Positions 1-6,272 of a stretch of DNA of 22,254 bases are shown one piece after another; the first letter of the stretch is position 1; every line of letters begins with the position of its first letter. A program made the position numbers and the translations under genes. Origin of the DNA: a virus; the IMG/VR virus record IMGVR_UViG_3300040810_000626, positions 1 through 22,254 of that record. One strand, given 5' to 3'. The notes under the pieces are model-generated. The model searched no databases and had not been told where the DNA came from. It saw only the letters and a list, made by a program, of their open reading frames with translations.

Positions 1-278
1 AGGTAGGAGCAGTTGTACGCACCGATGGATGACTTCCGGGCTGGTTCCCCGGCTGTCCATGCTAGCCGCATAGAAGGCATCACTTCAAAATTCAGCAGGG
101 CATCACGAATCTCTTCTACTTCTGCTGGAGAGAGCAACGCAGAGGGTACCACTTCTTGGTAGTAGCTGACTACCCGGTCGACCATCTCTTCATAAGTCTC
201 TCGTCTCATCTTTTCGGGAACCCATCGGAGGTAGGTCCGGTAGGCTACGAATTCGGCTAATTTATTAGGGAATTGCAT
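1..278 (-). CDS. nrdJ: Class II (B12-dependent) ribonucleotide reductase, N-terminal part, cut by window edge
   Basis: The reverse strand is open from an ATG at 278 to the window edge, giving the first 92 residues; the 3' part lies outside. The translation begins MQFPNKLAEFVAYRTYLRWV and continues with RRETYEEMVDRVV, then EVMPSMRLAWTAGE and GAYNCSYL. This matches the N-terminal region of class II ribonucleotide reductases, where a VMPSMR...TAG...YNCSY pattern precedes the thiyl-radical barrel; the Cys of YNCSY lies in the conserved active-site region. The enzyme would reduce ribonucleotides to deoxyribonucleotides using adenosylcobalamin, supplying DNA precursors in the cytoplasm. It is the last gene of the leftward cluster seen here. 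A strong hairpin terminator lies only about 30 nt upstream of the start. Assignment rests on recognised sequence pattern; the catalytic C-terminal half is not visible. Confidence 0.8.
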   Translation of the reverse strand, partial: MQFPNKLAEFVAYRTYLRWVPEKMRRETYEEMVDRVVSYYQEVVPSALLSPAEVEEIRDALLNFEVMPSMRLAWTAGEPARKSSIGAYNCSY

Positions 279-305
279 TCACGAAAACCTTTCTTTATAG
301 GATAC

Positions 306-346
306 AAAAAAGCCTCGCCTTCGTCTGGGGTGACAAAAGCGAGGCT
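306..346 (-). terminator. Rho-independent terminator upstream of nrdJ
   Basis: Read on the reverse strand, 346-311 folds into a 15-bp stem (three G-U pairs) with loop ACCCCA, followed directly by a T run (311-306). This is a textbook intrinsic terminator in the leftward direction. It sits between the 88-aa gene (stop at 375) and nrdJ (ATG at 278), so leftward transcripts should be reduced before nrdJ. Either nrdJ has a promoter in the short gap or the terminator acts as an attenuator. Confidence 0.8.
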
Positions 347-374
347 AGTAGGATATCAAGAGATATCGAAAGTC

Positions 375-641
375 TCAAGACGTTGTGACCTCTTGATCGT
401 CAACTATCATCAAACACGGGTAGCGTTTGACCTTTCCTCCCTTGGCGAGGAACTCGTCCACTTCCTGCTGAAAGACAGACTCTCCACGAATGGTATCCAC
501 CTCCTGATGGGGTAGGGTCTTGGTGAGTTGTTGCTCGATCACCCGGTTGCAGTTCCTGATGAAGTCACAGACATCTACGAAAGTTAGATCAAACGGTTCA
601 ACGTGAGGGTTGTCGAAATCTACGAGTCTTTGTGAGGTCAT
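375..641 (-). CDS. Hypothetical protein, 88 aa
   Basis: I do not recognise this 88-residue protein. It begins MTSQRLVDFDNPHVEPFDLT, has no membrane segment and no clear motif, and looks like a small soluble cytoplasmic phage protein. Its ATG overlaps the stop of the upstream 58-aa gene (ATGA at 638-641). No separate Shine-Dalgarno is visible, so translation is probably coupled. It is followed by a weak stem at the stop codon and then the strong leftward terminator at 311-346. Being coding is supported by the tight ATGA overlap and position in the leftward cluster, not by homology. Confidence 0.6.
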   Translation of the reverse strand: MTSQRLVDFDNPHVEPFDLTFVDVCDFIRNCNRVIEQQLTKTLPHQEVDTIRGESVFQQEVDEFLAKGGKVKRYPCLMIVDDQEVTTS

Positions 642-814
642 TGGAACAATGCGTCAGGGTAGTGGGGAGCATTCTCGTCGAGGTCTTCGATATCAGCGTC
701 GATGGTCTCGATCCATGTGTCAGGGGTGAAGGTGTGTGTGGTCAGTGCAGTCTGAAAATTTTCCGTTGTCTCCACAATGCTGTGGTCTTTTAATCGCTTT
801 ACTTGATAAATCAT
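638..814 (-). CDS. Hypothetical small protein, 58 aa
   Basis: An ATG at 814, preceded by AAAGGCTCAAA like the other leftward genes, opens a 58-residue frame starting MIYQVKRLKDHSIVETTENF and ending PHYPDALFQ. The C-terminal half is acidic (IDADIEDLDENA). It ends in an ATGA overlap with the 88-aa gene. The main oddity is a 95-nt overlap in another frame with the 3' end of the zinc-ribbon gene (stop at 720). Either both are used, or the zinc-ribbon gene has been extended into it. Function unknown. Support is the stereotyped start signal and the coupled downstream start. Confidence 0.6.
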   Translation of the reverse strand: MIYQVKRLKDHSIVETTENFQTALTTHTFTPDTWIETIDADIEDLDENAPHYPDALFQ

Positions 815-1202
815 TTTGAGCCTTTAAAGATCTAAAGTAGTTGGTTGTCTGTTCAACTTTGTAGCATCCACAGGACTTGGAACTACCCCGGAGAACGGAC
901 GTAAGTCGAAGCAGGGAGGTGTAGCCGCACGAGCATCGGCACTTAGCATAACGATGGGTATTGATGACAGGGCCTAGCTCAAGGATCGTCCAACGATTGT
1001 GGGTAGTACCGACCACTTTGAGAAGTTCTCGGGATTTACCACACCCACAGGATTTAGACTTACCAGCCTTGAGATCATCGACCCTGACATAGTTTTTTCT
1101 CATGCAGACACAACGGGCGAGGACATATTGATGCTGCAGGTCACCGACTTCGTGTGGTGCCCTTGAGAGTACTTGCCAGTAACCAAAGTATTGATTGATC
1201 AT
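720..1202 (-). CDS. Protein with two tandem Cys-rich zinc-ribbon-like repeats
   Basis: Starting from the ATG at 1202 the product has 160 residues. It contains two copies of a short module: an aromatic G-x-W-x-V/I-L start, a C-x-C or C-x-C-x-C-G pair, then L-x-x-G-x-S-K-SCGC. Copy one runs from YFGYWQVLSRA to KSKSCGCG; copy two from NRWTILELGP to SSKSCGCYK. Such modules recur in phage proteins, often next to AP2 or HNH nuclease domains, and probably bind Zn and nucleic acid; no nuclease domain is present here. The longer open frame to 1334 would run through a hairpin at 1222-1246, so the ATG after the hairpin is preferred, although its SD is poor. The last 95 nt overlap the 58-aa gene, which is unusual. 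Confidence 0.6.
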   Translation of the reverse strand: MINQYFGYWQVLSRAPHEVGDLQHQYVLARCVCMRKNYVRVDDLKAGKSKSCGCGKSRELLKVVGTTHNRWTILELGPVINTHRYAKCRCSCGYTSLLRLTSVLRGSSKSCGCYKVEQTTNYFRSLKAQNDLSSKAIKRPQHCGDNGKFSDCTDHTHLHP

Positions 1203-1221
1203 AGCGTCAAAAGAAAGTGAT

Positions 1222-1246
1222 GACACCCCGATACCTCCGGGGTGCC
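1222..1246 (-). repeat. Post-stop intergenic hairpin (family member, loop reversed)
   Basis: CACCCCG (1224-1230) pairs with CGGGGTG (1238-1244) around a 7-nt loop ATACCTC. It lies 10 nt past the stop of the 113-aa leftward gene. Compared with the other members the GATAC loop sequence occurs on the opposite strand. On the leftward transcript it is followed by the U-rich stretch ATCACTTTCTTTT, so it may also terminate weakly. Confidence 0.6.
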
Positions 1247-1255
1247 GTGGGTTAA

Positions 1256-1597
1256 TTAAGAAGTTTTCTGCCCTACAGTGGGAAAAGATTGAAATACGAT
1301 CTCGATACCTCCACCTTCTGCCCAGTCCAACCATGCGTAGAAAGAACGGTGAGACGGAAGGAACTCATCAGTCTCCGGTGGGATTATTTCATCAAGGGCT
1401 TCGTCCCCTTTAAGTAATTCCAAAAGGTGGAACTTACTGAGATCAAGTTCGTACTCGTAAAAAACCTCTCCTGCTACCCCCACCGTATGGTAGGTAACTC
1501 TATGACGCTTTGCATGGCGAATAAAATGGCGTAGAGTCCTAGAACCCTCTAGGTAATCCGGTGATGCTGGGGATATCTTTCTTGATTTGATTAACAT
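1256..1597 (-). CDS. Hypothetical protein, 113 aa
   Basis: An ATG at 1597 follows TTTTGAGGCTTT, the stereotyped leftward start signal. The 113-residue product begins MLIKSRKISPASPDYLEGSR and has a basic N-terminal third (HFIRHAKRHR) and an acidic C-terminal half (LLKGDEALDEIIPPETDEFL) ending with aromatic residues (SFYAWLDWAEGG). I see no membrane segment or known motif and do not recognise the family. It lies downstream of the DUF932 gene and is followed 10 nt after its stop by a hairpin of the intergenic family. Being a gene is supported by the start signal and spacing. Confidence 0.6.
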   Translation of the reverse strand: MLIKSRKISPASPDYLEGSRTLRHFIRHAKRHRVTYHTVGVAGEVFYEYELDLSKFHLLELLKGDEALDEIIPPETDEFLPSHRSFYAWLDWAEGGGIEIVFQSFPTVGQKTS

Positions 1598-1718
1598 AAA
1601 GCCTCAAAAGAATGGAGGGCACCAACGATGACCAACGGAATTGCTGATCAATCTTGACCTCCTACAGTCAGGTGCCCTGAGATGCCAACCCGGATGCTGG
1701 TAAGGTTGACATCTTCGG

Positions 1719-1741
1719 ACACCCCGACAGTATCGGGGTGT
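1719..1741 (-). repeat. Post-stop hairpin with conserved apical loop
   Basis: A perfect 9-bp stem ACACCCCGA/TCGGGGTGT encloses a 5-nt loop (TACTG on the leftward transcript). It starts 7 nt after the stop of the DUF932 gene. The closing GA-TACTG-TC is shared with hairpins at 5376, 6753 and 7164, while the lower stem differs. No U tract follows, so it is not a standard intrinsic terminator. Confidence 0.65.
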
Positions 1742-1748
1742 GTTCGGG

Positions 1749-2744
1749 TTATGCGGCTAGTTCCAGAGCCAGATCGTAGGCACGTTGGGACATCTGGGAA
1801 CCAAGGCCACAGACAGACTTCTCGAACCTTGACTGGTCCGACTTGGTTGGGCTGTCGTGAGTGACGTGATGGGTCACCGCATTGAAGGCATGGTACAGGC
1901 TACCATGTACCTTGGATGGGGATAGCTTCTCTTCATCAGCGTGAGCTTGGAAGAGCCAGTCCAGCTTGCGCTTGCCTTCAGCCATCTGCTTCTCGTAGGC
2001 TTCCTCGTCTGCAACGATAGCCTTCGGATCTCTGAAGGGTAACTGCAAGACGTTGCGGAAGTAGTTCTCCAGACCTAGAGCACTGACAGGTTTTCGGGCA
2101 AGCTTCTTGAGGTGAGCCTCAGAATCAGTGAAACCTTTCAAGGCTTCGGCTGTCACGGCACCGATGGTATCCAGAACCTCGTGAGCACCTCGTCGATGCT
2201 TGATCCGAAGAGTTGTGTTCTTGCTCTCCCGGTTGATCAGGGGGAACATGTTTGTACAGGCTAACCGTGTAGAGAAGGCTTTGATCTCGATAGCAGTGTT
2301 GCCATCGTGCCCGTGGCGTAGCATGATGTACGGTCGATGCTCGTCTCCCTTGACTACGTTGATGGGCTTGACCCCGTCGACATTGGCGACGATGAACATG
2401 TTGCGTCCACCCCGGAAGATCCCGGCACAGTCGATGGTTGCACCAGCCTCGAAGATCGGGCGGAAGAATTCCAGAGCCTCCCGGTTCTGGACTACTTGGT
2501 AGCGTTTGGATACCAGCCCAAGGTGTTGCCCGGTGTCGTCACGAGTGACCACCCGGGAGTCGAATACTGGTTTGCCTGTAGGGTCGAAGACTTCCAGCTT
2601 TGAGACTTCCCAGTTTAGGTTGGGGTCTTGGAGGAGGTCATCGATCTGGGCACCCGGCTTGATCGCTGCAAGGGTGTCGTCCTGCAGCGGAGAGTGTTTG
2701 GCTGTTGCGATGCTGTAGTCTGTTCCCATGATTGCTTTTGACAT
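1749..2744 (-). CDS. DUF932 family phage/plasmid-like protein
   Basis: This 331-residue protein has the layout of the DUF932 family (phage/plasmid-like proteins), which are usually about 300-400 residues. Visible family-like parts are SRVVTRDDTGQHLGLVSKRYQVVQN in the N-terminal third, the FRGGRNMFIVANV strand segment, HDGNTAIEIKAFSTRLACTN in the centre, and a C-terminal AFNAVTHHVTH segment where the family carries a helical end. The molecular function of DUF932 is not established; members are common in phages and plasmids. The ATG at 2744 follows GAGATATAAC. The gene is the largest complete leftward gene and is followed 7 nt later by a perfect hairpin. No signal peptide or membrane segment, so probably cytoplasmic. 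Confidence 0.85.
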   Translation of the reverse strand: MSKAIMGTDYSIATAKHSPLQDDTLAAIKPGAQIDDLLQDPNLNWEVSKLEVFDPTGKPVFDSRVVTRDDTGQHLGLVSKRYQVVQNREALEFFRPIFEAGATIDCAGIFRGGRNMFIVANVDGVKPINVVKGDEHRPYIMLRHGHDGNTAIEIKAFSTRLACTNMFPLINRESKNTTLRIKHRRGAHEVLDTIGAVTAEALKGFTDSEAHLKKLARKPVSALGLENYFRNVLQLPFRDPKAIVADEEAYEKQMAEGKRKLDWLFQAHADEEKLSPSKVHGSLYHAFNAVTHHVTHDSPTKSDQSRFEKSVCGLGSQMSQRAYDLALELAA

Positions 2745-2801
2745 GTTATATCTCGATAAGGTTGTGGTGAGGGAAGCCAGTCAGTGACCGGACTTATACC
2801 C

Positions 2802-2830
2802 TCGAAAGTATCGACATCCCATGAGATGTC
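2802..2830 (-). repeat. Imperfect member of the intergenic hairpin family
   Basis: TCGA-AAGTA-TCGA (2802-2814) repeats the conserved apex with only a 4-bp stem, and a second 6-bp hairpin GACATC/GATGTC (2813-2830) abuts it. They lie 19 nt or more past the stop of the small membrane protein gene, in the 104-nt gap before the DUF932 gene. This gap otherwise shows nothing recognisable. Confidence 0.4.
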
Positions 2831-2848
2831 AATCTAAAAAGTAGAGGG

Positions 2849-2977
2849 TCAAAACATCCTGAACACTTTAGTCCAGAAGGCAATTGCGTCGAGGATCAGC
2901 GGACAGAGGAGAAGGAAGCTGATCGAGGTCAGCAGAATGAACAGGGAGAAGCGAAGGATCGAGTCGAGTACTAGCAT
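2849..2977 (-). CDS. Small membrane protein, 42 aa
   Basis: An ATG at 2977, preceded by TTTTAAGGCTCT, opens a 42-residue frame ending at TGA 2849. Residues 7-34 are almost entirely hydrophobic (for example LRFSLFILLTSISFLLLCPL) and should form one transmembrane helix, with a short basic tail (TKVFRMF). It starts 7 nt after the stop of the upstream 67-aa gene, whose TAA lies inside its ribosome-binding region, supporting coupled translation. It could be an inner-membrane phage effector or a holin-like peptide; nothing in the sequence decides between these. Function not recognised. Confidence 0.55.
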   Translation of the reverse strand: MLVLDSILRFSLFILLTSISFLLLCPLILDAIAFWTKVFRMF

Positions 2978-2983
2978 AGAGCC

Positions 2984-3187
2984 TTAAAAGATGAGGGTGG
3001 AGATGTTGCAGTCTTTGAAGATATCCCAAAGACGTTTTGCCTGTTTGCGAGATAGCTTGATGTTGTACTGTTTGTACACTTTGCGAAGTTCCTCAACCTG
3101 ACCTTCGGGGTACCAGTTCTGGCACCCTTTGCTAATCTTAGCTGGTATTTCGACATCGTTGCACTTCATGCCTGACATGTGTCCCAT
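2984..3187 (-). CDS. Hypothetical protein, 67 aa
   Basis: This 67-residue frame starts MGHMSGMKCNDVEIPAKISK at 3187, with AAGGAAACCCA upstream as a normal ribosome-binding site. The rest is charged and helical, with VEELRKVYKQYNIKLSRKQA followed by KRLWDIFKD, a layout reminiscent of a small helical nucleic-acid-binding or regulatory protein, but I recognise no family. A competing frame (2971-3156) lacks a good start and is rejected. It lies 9 nt after the DUF2786 gene and directly before the 42-aa membrane protein gene, in one leftward operon. Confidence 0.6.
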   Translation of the reverse strand: MGHMSGMKCNDVEIPAKISKGCQNWYPEGQVEELRKVYKQYNIKLSRKQAKRLWDIFKDCNISTLIF

Positions 3188-3196
3188 TGGGTTTCC

Positions 3197-3988
3197 TTAG
3201 TTGTAGGTGATGCGAGGAGCATTCGACGTGCTCCCCACTTGGGAATGGAGGCTGATCTTGTCACCAGCCTGTTTGCCAGCAGAGAACCCGTCCAAGCTGG
3301 AGGGGCCACTGGCACGGTTCTGCTTCAGTTTGATGTTCGCCATGAAGTCTTGGATGGCAGCTTCCTGCTGTTGACGGGCTGTCAGGACAGTCAGAGCCGT
3401 GATGTGCTGCCCGGTCGAGGACTCCATGCCATGCAGGTCTCGAGTGGTAGCGATCTCTTCCATCCGATCTCGAAGTCGAACAGCCGCACCGTAGCGAAAA
3501 GAGTTACGGTATTTCGTCCAATAGCCTCGTTCCTCGAACCCGGAAGCGTTCCACTTCTTTTGGTAACGGAGTTCATTCTTGGCCTGACGTTCAATCGCTT
3601 CGATCAGGTACTCGAGCATCGAGTGGGACACCTCAACCTGTGACGGTCTGCCTACGAAGACCATCCCGGTCTGCCGGGTGAACTTGGTGCGGTACGGAGA
3701 GTCGCTGATGTCTTCGTATTGCGTTTCAAAATAAGATTCGCACATGTTCAGCTTGCTGATGCCGTAGGCCAAGGCACCGTGCCAGTGGTTCAGCTTGGCA
3801 GCGTAGACTTTGCGAATCTCGGTAACCTTCTGCGAATCGTCGCCACTGACGATGTCTGCCTCGAGTAGTCCATGCTCGAGCATCAGGCGTGAGGCTTTCT
3901 CCGCTGCAGCGGCAGCTTCGGCTTCGTTGGGGTTGTTTCCGGCTAGGTTTAAAAGTTTACGGACACGGTCCTTGATGGTTGTGTTCAT
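3197..3988 (-). CDS. DUF2786 domain protein
   Basis: The 263-residue product starts MNTTIKDRVRKLLNLAGN and continues NPNEAEAAAAAEKASRLM-LEHGLL, which is the diagnostic N-terminal DUF2786 domain (about residues 5-45; K-x-R-K-LL-x-LA...E-A-x-x-A...A-x-x-LM-x-x-x-G). A middle segment (HWHGALAYGISKLNMCESYF, then FVGRPSQVEVSHSMLEYLI) matches the domain that commonly follows DUF2786 in phage and bacterial proteins. The C-terminal part is basic and Ser-rich. DUF2786 proteins are frequent in phages; function is unknown. The start at 3988 follows GGAGACCCC. Its ATG overlaps the stop of the upstream 112-aa gene (ATGA), so the two are co-translated. Probably cytoplasmic. Confidence 0.85.
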   Translation of the reverse strand: MNTTIKDRVRKLLNLAGNNPNEAEAAAAAEKASRLMLEHGLLEADIVSGDDSQKVTEIRKVYAAKLNHWHGALAYGISKLNMCESYFETQYEDISDSPYRTKFTRQTGMVFVGRPSQVEVSHSMLEYLIEAIERQAKNELRYQKKWNASGFEERGYWTKYRNSFRYGAAVRLRDRMEEIATTRDLHGMESSTGQHITALTVLTARQQQEAAIQDFMANIKLKQNRASGPSSLDGFSAGKQAGDKISLHSQVGSTSNAPRITYN

Positions 3989-4323
3989 GGGGTCTCCTGT
4001 TGGTATTTAGCTTTGCGCTGATAACGTTTAAGGTCTTTACGTTCGATCTGCTTGTAGCCGAACTTGGTACTGAGCTTCTCGAGAATCGGGTAGGCATTCT
4101 TTCGAGTTGCTGCCCCGGCCCAATTGCCTTCGACAACTATGGTCCTACTCAACTCATCGAAGAAGACGGTGCCAGCAGAGTCACCGTTCCAGTTCTTACC
4201 ACCGTTCAGGCGAGGGAGGTCAATGTAGATCCGACCTTGTCCCTCACCTATTTTGTTCCAGACATGGCACCGTTCTACTCCTTCAGATTCTTCAAATTCA
4301 AAGGCGAGTTTGTCTAAGTTCAT
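3985..4323 (-). CDS. Hypothetical protein, 112 aa
   Basis: This 112-residue protein begins MNLDKLAFEFEESEGVERCH and contains RIYIDLPRLNGGKNWNGDSA and a very basic C-terminus (KQIERKDLKRYQRKAKYQQE). It has no membrane segment. I do not recognise the family. The start at 4323 has GAGGCAGC immediately upstream, located inside the last codons of the preceding gene. Both ends form ATGA overlaps (4320-4323 and 3985-3988), placing it in a run of translationally coupled genes. A large overlapping plus-strand frame (3979-4317) is an antisense shadow. Confidence 0.65.
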   Translation of the reverse strand: MNLDKLAFEFEESEGVERCHVWNKIGEGQGRIYIDLPRLNGGKNWNGDSAGTVFFDELSRTIVVEGNWAGAATRKNAYPILEKLSTKFGYKQIERKDLKRYQRKAKYQQETP

Positions 4324-4538
4324 GCTGCCTCGTCTTGAGAGATGTGATCACAGAATGACTCTGTGTTGATTTGGAAAAGTTTACCGTTCTGGGTGACGGT
4401 AATGACTTCATCGCACTCTGTCAGGCCCCGGTGAGCGCTCCAGTGGGGCACCATCAGGCGTGATGCGATGTGATTAAGGAAGTAGAGGATTTCGTCATCG
4501 GTGATTTCCTCTAGCACGAGATCGACACGGTTAATCAT
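4320..4538 (-). CDS. Hypothetical acidic protein, 72 aa
   Basis: This 72-residue acidic protein starts MINRVDLVLEEITDDEILYF and ends FCDHISQDEAA. It contains a likely amphipathic helix (DDEILYFLNHIASRLM) and a possible beta strand stretch (DEVITVTQNGKLFQ). No known motif is visible. It starts 3 nt after the stop of the upstream 79-aa gene, with GGGG a few bases before the ATG, and ends in an ATGA overlap with the next gene. Support for coding comes from tight packing and clean overlaps. Confidence 0.6.
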   Translation of the reverse strand: MINRVDLVLEEITDDEILYFLNHIASRLMVPHWSAHRGLTECDEVITVTQNGKLFQINTESFCDHISQDEAA

Positions 4539-4541
4539 TGG

Positions 4542-4781
4542 TTACCCCACTATTAAATGGTAAGATGGAAAAGTACCCTGCAATCGGCAGCGATTACCGT
4601 ACTGATGAACAGCACCGTCCACATACCAACGTTTGAAATCCTTGAGGTCTGAACGGTCGAACAGTTTGTAAATGTTGCGTTCGTTGTCCTCGTAGACTTC
4701 AAGGTGCCCACGAGGTAGTGGCTGGTAGTAGCCGTATTGACCAGCAAAAGAACGCTTTATGTGTGTGTAGGTGTAGCTCAT
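4542..4781 (-). CDS. Hypothetical protein, 79 aa
   Basis: The 79-residue product begins MSYTYTHIKRSFAGQYGYYQ and is rich in Tyr and aromatic residues (GYYQPLPRG, then FKRWYVDGAVHQYGN). It is near neutral or basic and lacks a membrane segment. Family not recognised. GAGGACCG lies just before the ATG, and its start overlaps the stop of the 50-aa membrane protein gene (ATGA, 4778-4781). A shorter alternative frame at 4553-4747 is a shadow. Confidence 0.6.
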   Translation of the reverse strand: MSYTYTHIKRSFAGQYGYYQPLPRGHLEVYEDNERNIYKLFDRSDLKDFKRWYVDGAVHQYGNRCRLQGTFPSYHLIVG

Positions 4782-4930
4782 CGGTCCTCATCAGTTGGGG
4801 TTACGTCAGGATAGTGCTCGAAGCTTGGGAATTCGTAGCTTCGGCTTTCGAGGGTATCGGCTAGCCACCAGAGGAATACCCCGGCACCCATACCCGTCAG
4901 AAAAATCAGGATCATTGGTATCAATTCCAT
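4778..4930 (-). CDS. Small membrane-anchored protein, 50 aa
   Basis: An ATG at 4930 preceded by TAGAGGCTCAA (stereotyped start signal) opens a 50-residue frame. Residues 3-24 are hydrophobic (LIPMILIFLTGMGAGVFLWW) and predict one transmembrane helix with Gly-x-Gly packing. Residues 25-50 form a short acidic tail (ADTLESRSYEFPSFEHY, then PTDEDR). The stop overlaps the next ATG. The predicted topology is N-in or N-out single pass with a soluble tail. It is the second tiny membrane protein in this arm. No function is recognised; small phage membrane proteins of this kind may modify host membrane functions, but that is speculation. Confidence 0.6.
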   Translation of the reverse strand: MELIPMILIFLTGMGAGVFLWWLADTLESRSYEFPSFEHYPDVTPTDEDR

Positions 4931-4952
4931 TTGAGCCTCTAAAAAAGATGAT

Positions 4953-5345
4953 TCAGGTGTTGTTGGGGTAGAAGTCGATATCCGTGTCAGGGTTCTGCTG
5001 ATCTAGTTGATCAGGGAACTCCTCACGGTCATCATAAGGGGGTTGGTCATCATCATCAGCGTAGGCAGATTCGATCTGCTCCCCACAGTGGCAGCAGTAG
5101 AGATCTGAGTCTTCCCAGTTGATCTCGACACCTACGAGTCTCCAATCGTCACCCATGTCTGCCTCATCGACATGTTCAGCCTCTGACTCAGCACAGTGGT
5201 GACACAAAGCCTCACCGTCTGCTAGCACGGCATACTTGGGGTAACCTCCGGGCCAAGCATAGGGGTTCTTGACGAGGTCTTGACGCAATTCGATGGGGGT
5301 CTGTAGGGTCAGACCGTGAGTGGTTCGGTGTGGTAGTGTGTGCAT
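4953..5345 (-). CDS. Hypothetical protein with two CxxC zinc-binding pairs
   Basis: The 130-residue protein has the pairs CHHC (in GEALCHHCAESEAEH) and CCHC (in DLYCCHCGEQIESAY), about 35 residues apart, which together would bind one Zn ion as a ribbon. The N-terminal part contains GYPKYAVLADGEALC. The last 35 residues are strongly acidic (ADDDDQPPYDDREEFPDQLD). Phage proteins with this K/Y-x-x-V-L-x-D-G-x-x-LC-x-x-C layout are common and uncharacterised. The start at 5345 follows AAAGAGGTACC. It lies 30 nt downstream of the hairpin that follows the 203-aa gene. Possibly nucleic-acid or protein binding; not established. Confidence 0.65.
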   Translation of the reverse strand: MHTLPHRTTHGLTLQTPIELRQDLVKNPYAWPGGYPKYAVLADGEALCHHCAESEAEHVDEADMGDDWRLVGVEINWEDSDLYCCHCGEQIESAYADDDDQPPYDDREEFPDQLDQQNPDTDIDFYPNNT

Positions 5346-5375
5346 GGTACCTCTTTGATTTGATGGTAGAAAGAA

Positions 5376-5404
5376 GTGACACCCCGAAAGTATCGAGGTG
5401 TCAC
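5376..5404 (-). repeat. Post-stop hairpin with conserved apical loop
   Basis: A 12-position stem (one A-C mismatch) GTGACACC..GGTGTCAC encloses CGA-TACTT-TCG on the leftward transcript. It begins 8 nt past the stop of the 203-aa gene and ends about 30 nt before the next start. The apex matches the hairpins at 1719, 6753 and 7164 although the lower stem sequence differs. Confidence 0.65.
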
Positions 5405-5411
5405 AGGGAGA

Positions 5412-6023
5412 TCACTTAGGTGTGATGACTACATTCGCAGGACGGGTCAGCACTGTCTGAGGACAGCCCTTGTAGGTCTCGTGGGATTTGATGGTTGCCT
5501 TGAGGGTGTACTGGTCCCCGGTCTTAACTTCGGTGATGCGTCGACCCTCGTCTTCGATGATGGTCAGAGGGATAGCGAGACCCGTGTACTTGTAGACGTT
5601 GCCATCGGCATCTTCAAAGATGAGGATGTCCTTGTAGCCGGGGTCCCGGTAGAATTGTGGTCGGTACTCGAACCCGGTCTTGTACTTGAGGGTCAAAACA
5701 AACTCTCGACGTTCCTTGATTTCACCCACATGGCCCTTGGTCTTGATGGCTTCGGCACGTTCAGCATCACGCTCGAGTTTGCGTTCGGCCCGTTTGGCTC
5801 TGATCTTGCGGACAGCCTCAACCTGTCGAGGTGAAAGCTTACCGTAGGTGTCGAAGGATTCTGCCATCTGCTTGAGGAATGGGTTGCCGTAGTGCTCGTA
5901 CTTGATGTAGCTGATAATCTCCGCTGCATCACTGACGGTACGATGAAAGGTTGTGGTGGCGTTGTGAATGATACGGGCCTTGGTCGCTGCAGCGTAGCGT
6001 TCTGGGTATTCGATGATGTTCAT
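5412..6023 (-). CDS. Hypothetical protein, 203 aa, helical N-terminus with beta-rich C-terminus
   Basis: The N-terminal half is helical and ends in KQMAESFDTYGKLSPRQVEA followed by a basic coiled stretch (VRKIRAKRAERKLERDAERA). The K-L-S-x-R-Q-V-x-A-V-x-K-I pattern is a recurrent helical motif in phage and plasmid proteins of DNA metabolism. The C-terminal ~100 residues look beta-rich (REFVLTLKYKTGFE; YTLKATIKSHETYKGCPQTV; LTRPANVVI), compatible with an OB-like fold. A role in single-stranded DNA binding is a guess. The start at 6023 follows TAAGAGGCATC. The gene is followed by a conserved hairpin. No membrane segment. Confidence 0.7.
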   Translation of the reverse strand: MNIIEYPERYAAATKARIIHNATTTFHRTVSDAAEIISYIKYEHYGNPFLKQMAESFDTYGKLSPRQVEAVRKIRAKRAERKLERDAERAEAIKTKGHVGEIKERREFVLTLKYKTGFEYRPQFYRDPGYKDILIFEDADGNVYKYTGLAIPLTIIEDEGRRITEVKTGDQYTLKATIKSHETYKGCPQTVLTRPANVVITPK

Positions 6024-6031
6024 GATGCCTC

Positions 6032-6259
6032 TTAGTCTTGGTTACGTTGATCGTAAGAACGAAGAATGGTTTGCACTCTACGCTCTTCAATGGAGATGGT
6101 GGTGAACATGGAAGGACTGAAGCTGGTCTTGGGATGATACCGTTCAAGTTCCCAAGATCCGTTGCCTAAATGGTACAGTTTGATCTGCACCAAGGACTGA
6201 GCAGAGGGTAGTTCGATGGATGAGAAACTAGCTTTTCGCATGATGTCGAAGGTAGACAT
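6032..6259 (-). CDS. Hypothetical protein, 75 aa
   Basis: The 75-residue protein begins MSTFDIMRKASFSSIELPSA, contains LVQIKLYHLGNGSWELERYH and ends with a basic helix (EERRVQTILRSYDQRNQD). No family is recognised and there is no membrane segment. Its start at 6259 has the exact signal TAGAGGCACCATG, and its stop is 8 nt before the next start (6023). A competing reverse frame at 5929-6147 has no such signal and is rejected. Confidence 0.6.
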   Translation of the reverse strand: MSTFDIMRKASFSSIELPSAQSLVQIKLYHLGNGSWELERYHPKTSFSPSMFTTISIEERRVQTILRSYDQRNQD

Positions 6260-6272
6260 GGTGCCTCTAGAA

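Noticed and set aside
2200-2718. Several plus-strand frames opposite the DUF932 gene
   Set aside because: Mutually overlapping antisense shadows; the DUF932 frame on the other strand has clear family features.
3179-3643. 154-aa plus-strand frame opposite DUF2786
   Set aside because: Antisense to a recognised DUF2786 protein and with no ribosome-binding site.
4844-4862. CTTTCGAGGGTATCGG, similar to the hairpin apex
   Set aside because: It is within the 50-aa membrane protein coding sequence and has no supporting stem after a stop codon.
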